Origin: Gautieria morchelliformis
Lineage: Eukaryota > Basidiomycota > Agaricomycetes > Gomphales > Gomphaceae
Length of the DNA: 64,000 bases
Reading direction: 5' to 3'
Assembly (NCBI GenBank): GCA_015179125.1
Contig: WHVA01000015.1
Coordinates: 186,001-250,000, forward strand
The translations under genes were made by a program, and so were the position numbers. The notes below the pieces were generated by a model, which was not told where the DNA came from, made no database searches, and worked only from the letters and a program-made list of their open reading frames with translations. Positions 53,360 to 64,000 of this stretch are shown here, piece by piece. Each line of letters starts with the position of its first letter. Position 1 is the stretch's first letter.

Positions 53360-56300
53360 CGTGTGTACACACAGTGGTCGACGGGATTTCGAGAGAAATG
53401 GTGAGACATCATCGCCTTATCCAGGGTTTTGTTCCACTGTCGGCCGGACTGTTTCAGTCCGTATAGTCCCCTTCGTAGTCTGCACACGTGATCCTCTTTC
53501 CCTTTTACGACGCTACCCTCGGCCTGCTCCATGTATATCTCATCGAGGCTGGAGTGGAGGTAGGCGGTTTTTACGTCGAGCTGTCGTATTTCCCAGTCAA
53601 GGGACACCGCTAGTGCAAGGCTGACACGGAATGACTCCAGGCATGCAACCGGTGAGAATGTGTCATGGTAATCCTGGCCGGCGATTTGGGTGAAACCCTT
53701 CGCCACTATGTGAACCTTCAGTTTAGCCACTTTCCCAGATTCATCTCGTTTGATATGGCAAACAGTCTTGCTTTTGATGATTCTTTTCCCGACAGTGACA
53801 GAACATCGTGGTACAAGATGCCAGACGTGATGTTTCGCCATGGATTCCAACTCGGAGTCCATGCCCAGCTGCCATATCGGGCCGTTAGGCCCTCTGAGAG
53901 CCTCGGTAAAGGTTCTGGGGTCCTCTTCTTCATGTACGATGCCCGCCAACGCCAGATCTTCTATGAAGTTGGCCTCGAATTCCATGTTCCTCTTAGCAGA
54001 GCGGGCGAGGCATGCTAGAGTGCTTGCGGAGGTGATTTCGGCGACGGTTTGTTCAGTGCGGCTGGTGTACGGCAGGTTTCGCATGGCTGCGCCTGCGGCG
54101 GAGGGTTTGGGTACGCGTGAGGATCGGCGTGGGATGTCAGGATCAGGGTTGAGGGAATCAGGGTCGAGGGTGCTGGTAGTATTTTCATCTCTCGGTACAT
54201 TCTCCCCAGTATCTGCCGTGTCATGTGCCTCGCCATCACCCGGTCGATCGCCTCCATTGTCCGTCGGGATCGCATCATAGTTACCTTCCTCGTCGTCGCT
54301 CTCAGTTGTGTCATTGCAGCCAGATATGAGTCTGGGGTGCAGTGGGCGTGGGGCGTTGTCCTGTGATTCGATGAAGGTGACGTTTCGCGACGTGATGATC
54401 TGGCCGGTGGCGCGGTTGTAGCACCGGTAGGCTTTGGAGACTTGAGAGTATCCAACCAGGACACATTCCACTGAGTGGTTGTAAATTTTCGCGACGTGTC
54501 GGTTTTGGATTAATACAAAGGCCCTGCAGCCGATCTCTCGCAGGTGGGATAAGTCGGGCTTTCGCCCCGTCCAAGCTTCATATGGAGTCACGTCATCAAG
54601 TGCTCGCGAAGGAGTGCGGTTTTTGAGGTATACCGCGGTCATCACGCATTCACCCCATAAGCTGGGGGGAGATTTGCATCTGACCTGATTGATCGGGCTC
54701 TAGACATGATCGTACGGTGGGACCGTTCAACAGTGCCATTCTCAGCGGAAGTGTATGGTGCAGTGAGCAGGTGTTGAACACCGAGTTGACTGAGGTATCT
54801 CTCGTAGTTTTTAGAAGTGTACTCTCCACCATTGTCTGTAATAAATCTCTTAACGGGATGGTTAGACTGCCGTTCAACGAGGGTCTGCCACTCAGTAAAC
54901 GCAGTGAGCGCATCACTCTTTTTGGCAAGGAGGTAGGTCCAGGTGTGCCTGGAACGATCGTCTATAAAGTTTAGCGCGTAAAATTTTCCGCCGGCGGGTA
55001 CGTCCTCAGGCCCGGTGATATCAGAGTAGACCACTTCAAGAATGTCAGCTGCTCTCTCTCCTTCACGTATTTTCGGTACAGGTGTTTTGGCCTGTTTGCC
55101 GAGGATGCAGTGTTCGCAGATTGGCGGAATGCAGGAGAGGTCGGTGGGCATACCTGTGGCCATGTTTTTCTTAGTCATCGCTATGATGGATTGGTAGTTC
55201 ACGTGTCCCAGTCGTTTGTGCCAAGTCGCGAGGTCAGCTGGTGCTCGCACAAGGTTAGCATACGCTTGAGCCGAAGATGTGATAGGGACATAGTATAAGC
55301 CTCTGGTAGCCCTAGTGCCTCTAAGGATCTCTCTTTTTAGTCGGTCATATACGCGGCATTGGTTTTTGGAGAAGACCGAGAAATAGTCGTCATCGTCTGC
55401 GAGCTTCCCTACCGATATCAGCCTGATGGTCGCGTCTGGTACGTATAGAGTGTTGCGAAGGGTTATCGACTGGCCGCTTAGGGTGTTTATCATCACGTCA
55501 CCCATACCGACAGCTTCAGCGATAGAACTGTTCATCCCTTTTATAGGGCGAGGTGTGATTGGCGTGATCCTGGTGAAGTCGTTCTTACAAGGGGTACAAT
55601 GGATCGAAGCGCCAGAATCAAGGAAGCGGGGAACAGATTCTGTCGATGCAAGAACATGCTCCGGTTGTACCGCACCGTGCTTGTAAGCCAGCCAATCGAT
55701 GCTGCACGCAGCATCGTTTTTGTCCGTGCACGCGAATGACCAGTCGTTATCATATAGTCGGTCATCTTGTTGGAAGAAGGATATTGGACGCGACGTAGCT
55801 GGTGGGGCTTTGGCAATGTTAGCGGATTCAGTCCTATGCTCCCCATGATGTTGGTATCGGCAACAGCAGCAGCGAGAGCGGCAGAATCTTTTTCCTTCTT
55901 GGCATGGGCTCTAGGACCGCCACCCTCATCGCCACCACCAGGGCACCAGCATTTTTCCTTCGTGTGGCCGGGCTTGCTGCAATTAGTGCAGATGACGCGA
56001 GGCGCTTTCTTGGAGGATACAGCAGCTAGGGCTTCATCGGCGGCAATGGCTTGGTTGGCATGGTGGATTTTAGACGCCTCGAAGCGCAATCGGTCTTTGA
56101 GACCGTCGAAAGAACTACTGTCCTTCGTAGAGGTAAGAATACCTTCTTTGAGTTGCTCGCGTATAGGAGTGAAGACGTCATGAGAGAGCGCATTGAGACA
56201 GATCATTATCATCCAGTCGTCCTCCTTGATGGGGCTGGCGGCGAACATTTCCTTCATCGTGTGCTCGAGAGTGAGGAGCATCACATTAATGTCAACGCCG

Positions 56301-56749
56301 GGGACAAACCGCGTGGAGAGGGCGCGCTTCAGGAGAGACACCTGGTGCATCGGACCTAACGTGGAGAAAGAGTCATGGACCCGTTTCCACGTGTCAGCAG
56401 CGGTGGTGCAGTCGGTAATGATGTGGTGCAGCGAGGGGTCCATCATGAGTTGGATGGTAAAAATTAGCGTGGTGTTCTTCGCAGTCCAGAGTGCCTTCTC
56501 AGACGGTTGCGAGGCAGGAGGCGGAGCAGAAGAGGGGTCATTCTTGTCTATGTACTTCCAGAGGCCACTCGTCGCGAGGAGGGCCTTTGCCTCACTAGCC
56601 CACGAGGAGTAGTTCTCGCCTCCCATGAGCAGTTTAGACATTTTGGGGAGAGCCCAGTTCTCGGGGATAAAAGAGGTAATAGAGGAAGTCATACTGCGCG
56701 GGCAGGGGAAGAGAGAACGAGCGTAGGTATTGGAGGCGAGAAGGAACAA
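53360..56749 (-). pseudogene. Ty1/copia gag-protease-integrase-RT, 3'-truncated
   Basis: The minus-strand gag starts MTSSITSFIPENWALPKMS (Met at about 56,692), has LMGGENYSSWASEA and the knuckle CTNCSKPGHTKEKC. A frameshift near 55,770-55,840 falls in the protease region. Gag-pre-integrase (WHKRLGHVNYQSI), integrase (SDITGPEDVPAGG, ITDNGGEYTS, APYTSAENGTVERSH) and the start of RT (VWHLVPRCSVTVGK, KLKVHIVAKGFTQIAGQDY, VKTAYLHSSLDEIYMEQ) follow. The integrase-to-RT transition at about 54,645 is in a shifted frame. RT is cut before the YVDD box, and RNase H is missing, where a gypsy LTR begins at 53,359. Confidence 0.9.
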
Positions 56750-56812
56750 CGAGGGTTCTGCACGAAGATTTCTACACAGATAGATCAGTAGTGCAGCGGT
56801 TGGCCCATAACC

Positions 56813-57330
56813 TGTTGGGTCTGTACTACTGTGTGTAGAGGACAGGAATTATAGGCAGTAGGAATGGATTTCTTGCTCAAAAGAATAGACTAGAAAACAA
56901 TTCACTCTCTCAGTGAATTTAGTTGTCACTGTAAATATATTATACACTACCTAGAAAACAATTCACTACAGAGGATTTCTAGGTTAATAAATCGAAAGAA
57001 TGCTAAACTAATTTACTTGCCTCTCTCAGTGAATTTAGTTGTCACTGAGAGAGGGGGAAACTGTTTCACTGCGCATGTACTACTACCCGGCCCTTTAGCG
57101 CCCAAGAGCTCGCGCGTCGAAGTCATTTCAGACTCCGCTGGGTGCAGCCGCTTGTGAAAGTAGGAATAACAAGATGAAATGGAGAGATAGGGAGTGAGTG
57201 GAAAATTTCGAAAATAACCAGAGAAATGGATGCATGATACAAGAACAAAATGAGAAGAAATTGAGAAAGCACACAACAAATTGGATATATTATGCTTGAT
57301 TTTGGTGCAGGAGCATCAATGCACCCAACA
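56813..57330 (-). repeat. copia 5' LTR
   Basis: It begins (minus) TGTTGGGTGC at 57,330. Two possible ends exist: CTCTACA at 56,836, which is the end used by the solo copy at 58,247, or ACCCAACA at 56,813, which mirrors the start. GGTTATGGGCC follows as the likely primer-binding region. It contains the hairpin CTCTCTCAGTGA...TCACTGAGAGAG at about 57,020-57,052. Its outer edge touches LINE sequence at 57,331. Confidence 0.8.
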
Positions 57331-57793
57331 CTGTGAGCTCAGACGTTCGGATGATTGTGAATGACTGAGGAAAGGGGACGAAGCGGGGTTTGAACAGTAA
57401 GTACTGACACGTCAGTGGGTGTGTGTGGACGCATATCATTGTATGACATCGATATTCCAACAGAGAGCCCATACCACTCACCTCCCAACAGTTCTACCAT
57501 TCCTTGCAAGAGCTAACAACGGCCATCCTGGAGACAACAGAGGAACTAGTGCCAAAAAACAAACCGTCAGTGTACATGAAGCGATGGTGGTACACGCAAC
57601 TGTCACAAACCAGAACGGAGACCAGGCGGCTCGGTAGGAGATCGTATGTGTGAAGAGATGATCCAATGCACGCAGCACACGAAGAATATAGAGCCGCTAG
57701 GAACCGTTACGCAGAGGACATAGAGACGTCGAAGAAAGACGGGCACGAGTACCGACGCTGGTGACAAAGAAGACAAATGGCGCGAGGTTAATG
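57331..57793 (+). pseudogene. LINE endonuclease-RT linker fragment
   Basis: The plus frame, with several stops, reads SQQFYHSLQELTTAILETTE, VYMKRWWYTQLSQTRTETRR, AAHEEYRAARNRYAEDIETS and TLVTKKTNGARL, the usual linker before a fungal LINE reverse transcriptase. It is contiguous with 58,251 once the solo LTR is removed (LVTKKTNGARLMVETNEQKS). Confidence 0.8.
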
Positions 57794-58247
57794 TGTTGGG
57801 TGCATTTATGCTCCTGCACCAAAATCAAGCCAAATACATTCCACCATTCGTATTTCCTTCCAGATTGTTCTACTATGATCACTTGATTTTTCAGAATTTT
57901 TCCGAACTTTTCTACCAAATATTTGTACTTCTATTTCGATTTGTTTTTCTTCTTTTCACCACCAGCACCCTTACGTAATCATCTCGCTGCCATGGGCGCT
58001 AAAGGGCCGGGTGCATCAGATTTCCCCCCTCTCTCAGTGACAACTAAATTCACTGAGAGAGGCAAGTAAATTAGTCTTATTCTCCTTCGATTTATTGACC
58101 CAGAAATCCTGTAGTTAATTGATTTCTAGGTAGTGTATAATATTAATAGTGACAACTAAATTCACTGAGAGAGTTACATAATTGCTTTCTAGTCTATTCT
58201 TTTGAGCAACAAGTCCAGTCCTACTGCCTATAATTCCTGTCCTCTAC
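57794..58247 (+). repeat. solo copia LTR in the LINE, duplication TAATG
   Basis: The 454-bp segment runs TGTTGGGTGC...GTCCTCTACA, flanked by TAATG at 57,789-57,793 and 58,248-58,252. It is the same LTR as 56,813-57,330 in the opposite orientation, so the two form an inverted repeat of about 460 bp per arm. Its clean excision restores the LINE frame. Confidence 0.92.
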
Positions 58248-58250
58248 ATA

Positions 58251-60433
58251 ATGGTGGAAACAAATGAACAAAAATCAGAAATGCTGTTCAATACTTTTTT
58301 CCCTAAGCCAGGAAACGCAATGGAACAAATACCAGAGAACTACAAGTACCCTCCCCCAGCGTTCGAATATCGACCAATCTCGGATGAACAGATCAGAAGA
58401 GCCATAGACAAGCTCAATCGGTTCAAGGCCCCGGGAGAAAATGGTATCCCGAATGAGCTCATAAAGCAGTGTATTGATGTCCTTCTACCGTACATAGGTC
58501 CTCTATTCCACGCAACCTTTGACCTCAAAGTTTACCCTGCAGAGTGGAGGGATTCAATAACAAAGGTCCTCTGGAAACCATGCAAGGCAGATTACACGGC
58601 GCTAGGCGCATACCGTCCAATCGCATTGCTGGACACAATAGGCAAAGTGCTCTCTGCATGCGTGGCAGAGGATCTGGTGAAAATGATGGAGAAGTATTGA
58701 TTGTTACCCGACAACCACTTTGGATGCAGACCCGGGGGGACGACAACTGATGCCATACATCATGGTATCAGAGGCGAAGAACGCGTGGAGGAGGGGAAAT
58801 GTACTAGGAGTACTGTATTTGGACATCAAGGGGCATAATATTGGACAGATTGACACACAACATGCACAGAAGGAGGGTACCAAGGGAATACACCGATTGG
58901 ATACACAGGAAAGTCCAAGACAGGCTCACTATGGTGAGCTTTGACGATTACATGTCTGCAACCAGGCCCATCGGATGAGGCATGGACCAGGGGTGCCCAC
59001 TATCTGCAATCGCATACCAGTTCTACAACGGCGATCTGATAGATGTAGTGTGGAACAACAAAGGGGAAGGAAGCATAGGCTTCGTGGACGATACCACCAT
59101 CATAGCTGAAGGGCCAGACCTCAAAGACGCGTTCGTGAAGCTATCAGACATCATGGCCAGGCCAGGCGGGGCGAACAGTTGGGCAGAGAAACATCAATGC
59201 CAGTTCGGGGTGGAAAAGTTTGTTCTGATGGGGCTTACCAGATGCAGAGAAAAAGACCCAGACAAGCCAAATAAAACCAGGCCGGTGAAAAGACCATCAA
59301 TAAAAATAGGGCAACATGTCGTGAAGCCCACAATAACACACAAATTCTTGGGGGTGATAATGGACCAGGAATTAATATTCAAAGAACACATCAATTCCGC
59401 GTTGAAGAAGGGAGAGGCATACATTGGCCAGTACAAAAGGCTGGCGAAGCCGTCCAAGGGAGTAACAGCTAAGTTCATGAGGACATACTACATGATGGTG
59501 GCAGTCCTGAGAATGCTATATGTGGCTGACATCTTTCTCGTGCCAGAGACGGACAAAAGCAAGGGGACCAAGGATATGTCAATAAACTGGCGAGAATTCA
59601 GCGACAAGCAGCAATACATATTACAGGAGCTCTCGCAACAACAGCCAACGATACCCTCGACGCACACGCCAATCTGCTCCCCTTCCCGTTGCTAGTAGCC
59701 AAAGTAGTGCATAGGGCAGCAGTGCGACTTGCGTGTCTCCCCCAGAGCCACCCACTTGCGAAAAAAGTGAGCAGAGCGGTGAAAAGATACGTAAAGTGTC
59801 ATAGATCTCCGCTGCACGAATGCACGCTTATAATCTAGAGCCCGATGCAATGGAAAAAATACAGATGACGGTGTTCGGACCAAAGTGGGCCCCAGCTTTC
59901 AAAGTGAGGATTCTGCCGAACAAAGAGCAAGCGAAGGCAGAGGTCACGGTGTATAATGATGGGTTGAGCATAGAAGGGGGCGTGGGGGCAGCGGCGGTAC
60001 TATTCAGGAACAGAAGAGAGAGGAGGTTAGTGAGGCCACACCTAGGCTCAGAAAGGGAGCACACCATGTTCGAGGCCAAGCTGGCAGCAGTGGCAATGGG
60101 TGCAAGGATGTTGAACTCTGAGAGAGGCGGGAGATACACGATAGCGATGGACAGCCAGGCAGCAATCCAAGCCACCTGAAAAGAAAGGGCCATACCCGGA
60201 CGGTACATGGTGAATGCTCTACACAGACAGATACAAGATGTTGTTGAACGCCAGACAGGAGCCGAGGTGGTTTTAAGATGGGTGCCAGGACATGAAGAGG
60301 TGAGAGGGAACGAGAGGGCTGACAAAGAAGCAAAAAGGGCAGCGGAAGGACAGACTAGTGGCGAGCGGCACATATCGGTCGAGTGTTGAGGAAAACTGCC
60401 AATAAGCAGAGCGGCAGAAATCCAAAGACACAA
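58251..60433 (+). pseudogene. LINE reverse transcriptase and RNase H, degraded
   Basis: The sequence MVETNEQKSEMLFNTFFP begins the RT, with RPISDEQIRRAIDKLNRFKA, WKPCKADYTALGAYRPIALL, a stop at 58,698, then LLPDNHFGCRPG. The catalytic GFVDDTTII is at about 59,080, and KRPSIKIGQHVVKPTITHKF follows. Another frame gives RNase H: VTVYNDGLSIEGGVGAAAVL (Asn where the first catalytic Asp is usual), FEAKLAAVAMGARML, MDSQAAI, a stop at about 60,178, and LRWVPGHEEVRGNERADKEA. Several stops and frameshifts show it is dead. Confidence 0.88.
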
Positions 60434-60538
60434 CGCGAAACTGACTTCGTCTTACATAGGGTACGGCCCCAAAAGACGTTAAATTGGATGAAAAAATAAA
60501 AAAAGTGCAATGTTGGAGTAGCAGACCATGGAAGCTGG

Positions 60539-60547
60539 ATATATAAG
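60539..60547 (-). promoter_or_regulatory. TATA box left stranded by the LINE insertion
   Basis: CTTATATATCC on the minus strand lies about 25 bp upstream of the LINE target site. The target site is about 40 bp upstream of the ATG at 51,491. In the empty allele this would be a standard TATA-to-start arrangement for the DUF6533-like gene. The TSS position is inferred. Confidence 0.5.
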
Positions 60548-60559
60548 ATTCTTGACGTG

Positions 60560-63070
60560 ACTGCTGCCAGGTGACAGATCTCCACAGTCTTCTATATCAG
60601 TGAGTGTTGCACAAATGTTGCCAAGGGGGCGTGTCTGATGGAAGATAATCATGCATGAAATCAATTCAGCTGAGGCAGCGTAGAAGGATCAGATGTGGTT
60701 AGCCACCTGAATATTCTGGTCGGATTGTTTATTACATCCCGCTGGTATAGGCTGGAAGTGATTTGGGAGGGTTTCCCTTTCAAGCCATTTGACGTTGAAT
60801 GGCATGGCATGTAAGTGGTCCTCATTGACAATTCTGAGTGAGCGTCAGCAGAATGTCAATGAAAGCAAGCCGCGACAATCTCACCTCATATGACAAGGAT
60901 GACCCATCGATGGCATCGTTCCGAATCGCCATCCTTTCAATGAGCACGAGGAAGCAGTGGGGATTACCACTTAAAATTGCAAGTTTAATCCATGAGTATG
61001 CCTGAGGTTTTGATCCGATGGTGGTGTTAGATAATCTCAGCAGAGGTATCATCTTATCGTGGCAGGATTTGGGGAGATGCAAACACGAAAAGTTATCAAT
61101 TCGGCATAGTGGAAGAGGCTGCCTGAGTGTAAAGACTATTGGGTACAACGTGGGGCAAAATGACATGGTATCCGTACATTGTGCATGCAGATCAGTGTGA
61201 TGTAGAGCTGTTCCTGGAGGCCCAGGAAGCTACTACTGAGGTAATTTGCAACGTGTTTGCAGTTTTATTTAGTATGATATTATTAGAATGACGTCAGTGC
61301 GACCTACCTAGAATAGATGGACGGTATTGGACCTCCTCTGACATGGTTTTGCAGCTGTTTCATTGCATCGCCTTATCGACCGGATACTGATAAATCTGAC
61401 GGAAGAGAGCATCGTGTCGTGCATGGTTACATCAGGATGTTGGCAAAGCCACTCACACCACACGTTGAACTAACTTGAAGACAAACATGCACACCGACGC
61501 CCGACACCATAGTTACAATGAGGAGCATGACACAGACAGAGACACAGACTCAACAAGCCTGACACTGTCATCGTCGTGTGCTACGTGCATGTCATCCCAT
61601 CCAACTGGCATTCTTCATGCACTGCCCTGTTCACGCCATATTTTACGCCTCTACTCCATTAAACAACATTTCACCTCCCATCACACAACACTGACAGCCT
61701 TCCCTCCCAGACTTCACATCTCCCACCGTCCTCTTCGGCCCACAGACATGTACTCATAATGATGCTCCCGGTGTGTCCGACTGTGGCCCGATCTTCCGGG
61801 CAAAAGGCCAAGTCTTAAAACCAGGAGGTATGGACATGTGCATGTGCATGTGTGCAAGAGCTCGACAAGCGCATGTACGTGAACGAGTTTTGGATGGAGA
61901 AGGTGACTCGGTACAAGCGCCTGCCAGTTTCGAGCAGGCCAAAGCAACATGGCGCAGTAGGAGGCACATGGGGCCCATCACCCCGAAGTCCGAAACCTTG
62001 AGTTGCTGGTACTGTGATGGTCATGAGCTGTATTCGCATTCGGGTATAGACTCGTGCACCCCACCTCACTCCGACTCACACATGCTCCCCCCGCCCACAC
62101 CCATGCAGCATGTGCACGCGCACGCCTACCCGGTTGCGGGGTCACCGCCTCCCCAACCCCACGCAACCCCGACCCACAACTCGAACACGCTCGCCCCCTC
62201 ACTGCACCAAGGCCTGTCATGGCCCCACGTCCTGGTGTAGGTCCGGGGGTTGGTGGGGTGGGGGGGGGCGGGGGGCGGGGCTGGTGTGGGGGTGCCGAGT
62301 TTGGTGCCTCTGTGGCGGCATTAGTCTTTATTAGGAAGACTTGGGATTATGATGCATGGGATGTGTGGGTATGCAGTATGAGGTATGAGGTATGAGGTAC
62401 GAGGCGCAGAGCATCGGGAGGCATGACCTTAATGTCTGCGGTGAGGTGGGCATGATATATTCCGAGCTTTGCGGCCGAACTACGGTAATAGAGTGCTTAA
62501 ACGCAGTGACTACTCTACTTGCCAACCCCAGCACACATAATTCCTTATTGTTCTAAATCACATAATCCCCAAGTCTCTTAGATCCCATCCTTCCACGCTT
62601 TCCTTCTCTGACTTTGCGCAACTCTAGCACTGTTTCGTGCTTCGTTACCATGTACGTGCACATCGGCTCTGCGTGTACGAACAAATACCACAGCGGAAGA
62701 GCTCACAATGAGGACGGGATGATTGGGCATGAGCGCCTGGATTGGGATGCAAGGGATTATTTTGCGGGTGTAGAGAGGGGGCGACACCATTATTGGGGGA
62801 ATGATAGGGTAAAAGTTTGAGAAGGGACGGGTGATTGAGCGAGGATTGGGGACCTTGAGCGTGAGCTTGAATTGAGGTGTGGGTGGTGGGTAGGGGAGTG
62901 TTACTATTTCTGTTCCTGTCTCAGGCCATGTGTGCTCGACATGGTCCAGAGATATGACAGAGTGCGTATGTACAGGGTATCCAACACCACGAATGCCTCC
63001 TCCCAGGAAAGGACACGGGGAATATGCCACATACCCTTCTCAGCTTACGAACATCACCGCCCAGTACATG
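60560..63070. other. no supported gene
   Basis: The ORF 60,822-61,166 (minus, 114 aa; RLSNTTIGSKPQAYSWIKLA) has no known family. It lies upstream of the stranded promoter. 61,770-62,570 holds low-complexity Pro/His ORFs, and a very G-rich run at 62,240-62,292 (up to ten consecutive G) could form quadruplex DNA. No repeats to other parts of the window were seen. Confidence 0.35.
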
Positions 63071-63074
63071 CGTC

Positions 63075-63770
63075 GGGCAGTGCACTTGAACCATACTTGC
63101 AGGTGGCGTGAGGTTCCTGTGCGCCGTATGTGGGGGGGGCATACGGTCCCTGTGCCACCGTGCGTGCATGCGGACGGTGCACGTGAACCGTACGTGCACG
63201 CGGCTTTGACGGTTCCTGTGCACCATCCGGCGCATATGGTGGATGGTTCCCATGAACCGTACATGCATGCACCGTACGTGCACATGGCATACGGTTCCTG
63301 TGCACCGGACATCCGCGCGACGTACGGTGCATGTGAACCGTCCGTGGGTGCGGCTTACGGTTCCTGGGTACTGTACGTGGAGCTGGTATATGGTTCCTGT
63401 GCACCGTACGGCAGATACCACGGATGGTGCTTGTGAACCATACAAATTTTTTTTTTTTTCCTTTTTGTGAACCGCCAGCCTACGGTTCTCTGCACAGTAC
63501 GGCAGCGAAGTACGAGGGCGTATGGTTCCTGTGCACCGTCCGGCACATACGACGGATGGTGCTTGGGAACCGCCGCCCTAGGGTTCCTCTGCACCGTACA
63601 GCAGCGACGTACAGTTCCTGGGCGGACGGTGCAGGTGAACCGTAGACTAACATGTGCCAACGTGTGGGCCGTAATTGCAGGCGGTGCCCTTGCCCCTTCA
63701 GTTGCAGACAGCTTGCGGTGCATGTGAACTGTACTGGAAGCTAAAGAAATGGTGCACGAGCACCGTAGGC
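63075..63770. repeat. cluster of alternating inverted ACGGT...ACCGT motifs
   Basis: About seventeen degenerate copies of ACGGTTCCTGTGCACCGTAC or its reverse-complement form ACGGTGCATGTGAACCGTAC occur, for example near 63,147, 63,174, 63,208, 63,290, 63,325, 63,355, 63,390, 63,421, 63,520, 63,553, 63,580, 63,620 and 63,712. Spacing is roughly 25-60 bp, and the two orientations alternate for much of the cluster. A T run (63,448-63,460) interrupts it. ORFs on both strands here simply translate the repeat. Confidence 0.85.
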
Positions 63771-64000
63771 TAATTCAAACAAGGGGCGGATAGTGTATTT
63801 AGAACGGGCTGCATATATATTTACAGTGGGCTGTATACGTTTCATACAGCAGGTATCTGGCAGCTATCCGTGGTATGAAGGGACCATCGAATTTAAACTT
63901 GGAGCACAACAACATGGTATCCGCGAGGTTGAGCATACTCTGTATCCGATGTGACGGTTGCAGAGCTGTGCTCAGTGGCCCAGGAAAGCCCATGAAGCTA

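Larger units (their letters stand above)
51543..60503 (+). mobile_element. LINE bounded by 12-bp target duplications, with nested insertions
   Basis: AGTGCAATGTTG lies at 51,531-51,542 and again at 60,504-60,515, directly after an A-rich tail (about 60,491-60,503). Between them, in LINE order, are ORF1 (51,637-52,673), the endonuclease-RT linker (57,331-57,793), RT and RNase H (58,251-60,433) and the family 3' end (CCCCAAAAGACGTTAAATTGGATG). The ORF1 C-terminus and endonuclease are missing between 52,676 and 57,330, where copia and gypsy sequences now sit. The RNase H tail also has an internal deletion near 60,440. The length without nested DNA is about 3.8 kb. Confidence 0.9.

Noticed and set aside
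56813-58247. Foldback transposon with arms of about 460 bp
   Set aside because: One arm is the 5' LTR of the adjacent copia and the other is a solo LTR with its own TAATG duplication, so the inverted repeat is two independent insertions.
61773-62395. ORFs of 113-155 codons in the 62-kb region
   Set aside because: They are composition-driven His/Pro/Thr stretches and G-runs with overlapping alternatives on both strands.
63040-63445. Repeat-containing ORFs on both strands at the window end
   Set aside because: They merely translate the ACGGT/ACCGT array, and several frames are open at once.
63075-63770. CRISPR-like array
   Set aside because: Repeats are degenerate, occur in both orientations and have irregular spacing; the genome is eukaryotic and no cas genes are present.

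Overview
The window looks like a transposon-rich block of a filamentous basidiomycete (Agaricomycete-like) genome. Genes that can be modelled have short GT-AG introns (45-70 bp). The retroelements are fungal LINEs with a C-terminal RNase H, chromodomain Ty3/gypsy elements and Ty1/copia elements. Two host-type genes belong to classes common in these fungi: a patatin/NB-ARC/TPR NLR and a C2H2 zinc-finger protein. No rRNA, CRISPR array or bacterial operon is visible, and I could not support any tRNA.

Layout. 0-12 kb: nested, decayed retroelements. These are a gypsy chromodomain end carrying a 5'-truncated LINE, then a copia gag/protease split by a solo LTR, then a minus-strand gypsy element (pol, followed by an unusual extra ORF, polypurine tract and LTR) whose extra ORF is split by a second solo LTR of the same family. 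12-15 kb: a GC-rich dispersed repeat with a second copy at 42-44.5 kb. 15.9-20.9 kb: a plus-strand gypsy pol riddled with transition-type stops, with its 3' LTR split by a 1.5-kb hAT-like element. 20.9-24.3 kb: a PIF/Harbinger-like element with a transposase and a convergent Myb/SANT-like ORF, both broken. 25-29.5 kb: a dispersed repeat opened by a stack of LTRs, AT-rich repeats and a second hAT-like element.

29.7-33.5 kb (minus) holds the best gene: five exons encoding about 1,171 aa, with a patatin-like phospholipase domain, an NB-ARC NTPase and near-identical 42-residue TPR units. This is the NLR architecture used in fungal non-self recognition and regulated cell death. Its array ends at a frameshift, and a 116-bp tandem duplication lies just upstream. 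36.9-38.1 kb (minus) is a multi-exon C2H2 gene whose 3' part is also found, decayed, inside the dispersed repeat at 25.4 and 41 kb. 45-47 kb is a decayed minus-strand LINE plus a gypsy integrase scrap.

50.8-60.6 kb is one locus opened by transposition. A LINE, originally full length, with 12-bp target duplications lies between a TATA box and the start of a DUF6533-like membrane-protein gene. That LINE is itself interrupted by a copia element, a gypsy LTR and a solo copia LTR. The last kilobase (63.1-63.8 kb) is a cluster of alternating inverted ACGGT...ACCGT motifs. Eight insertions can be read base by base from their target-site duplications, which gives a relative order of events. Only the NLR and probably the C2H2 gene look functional.
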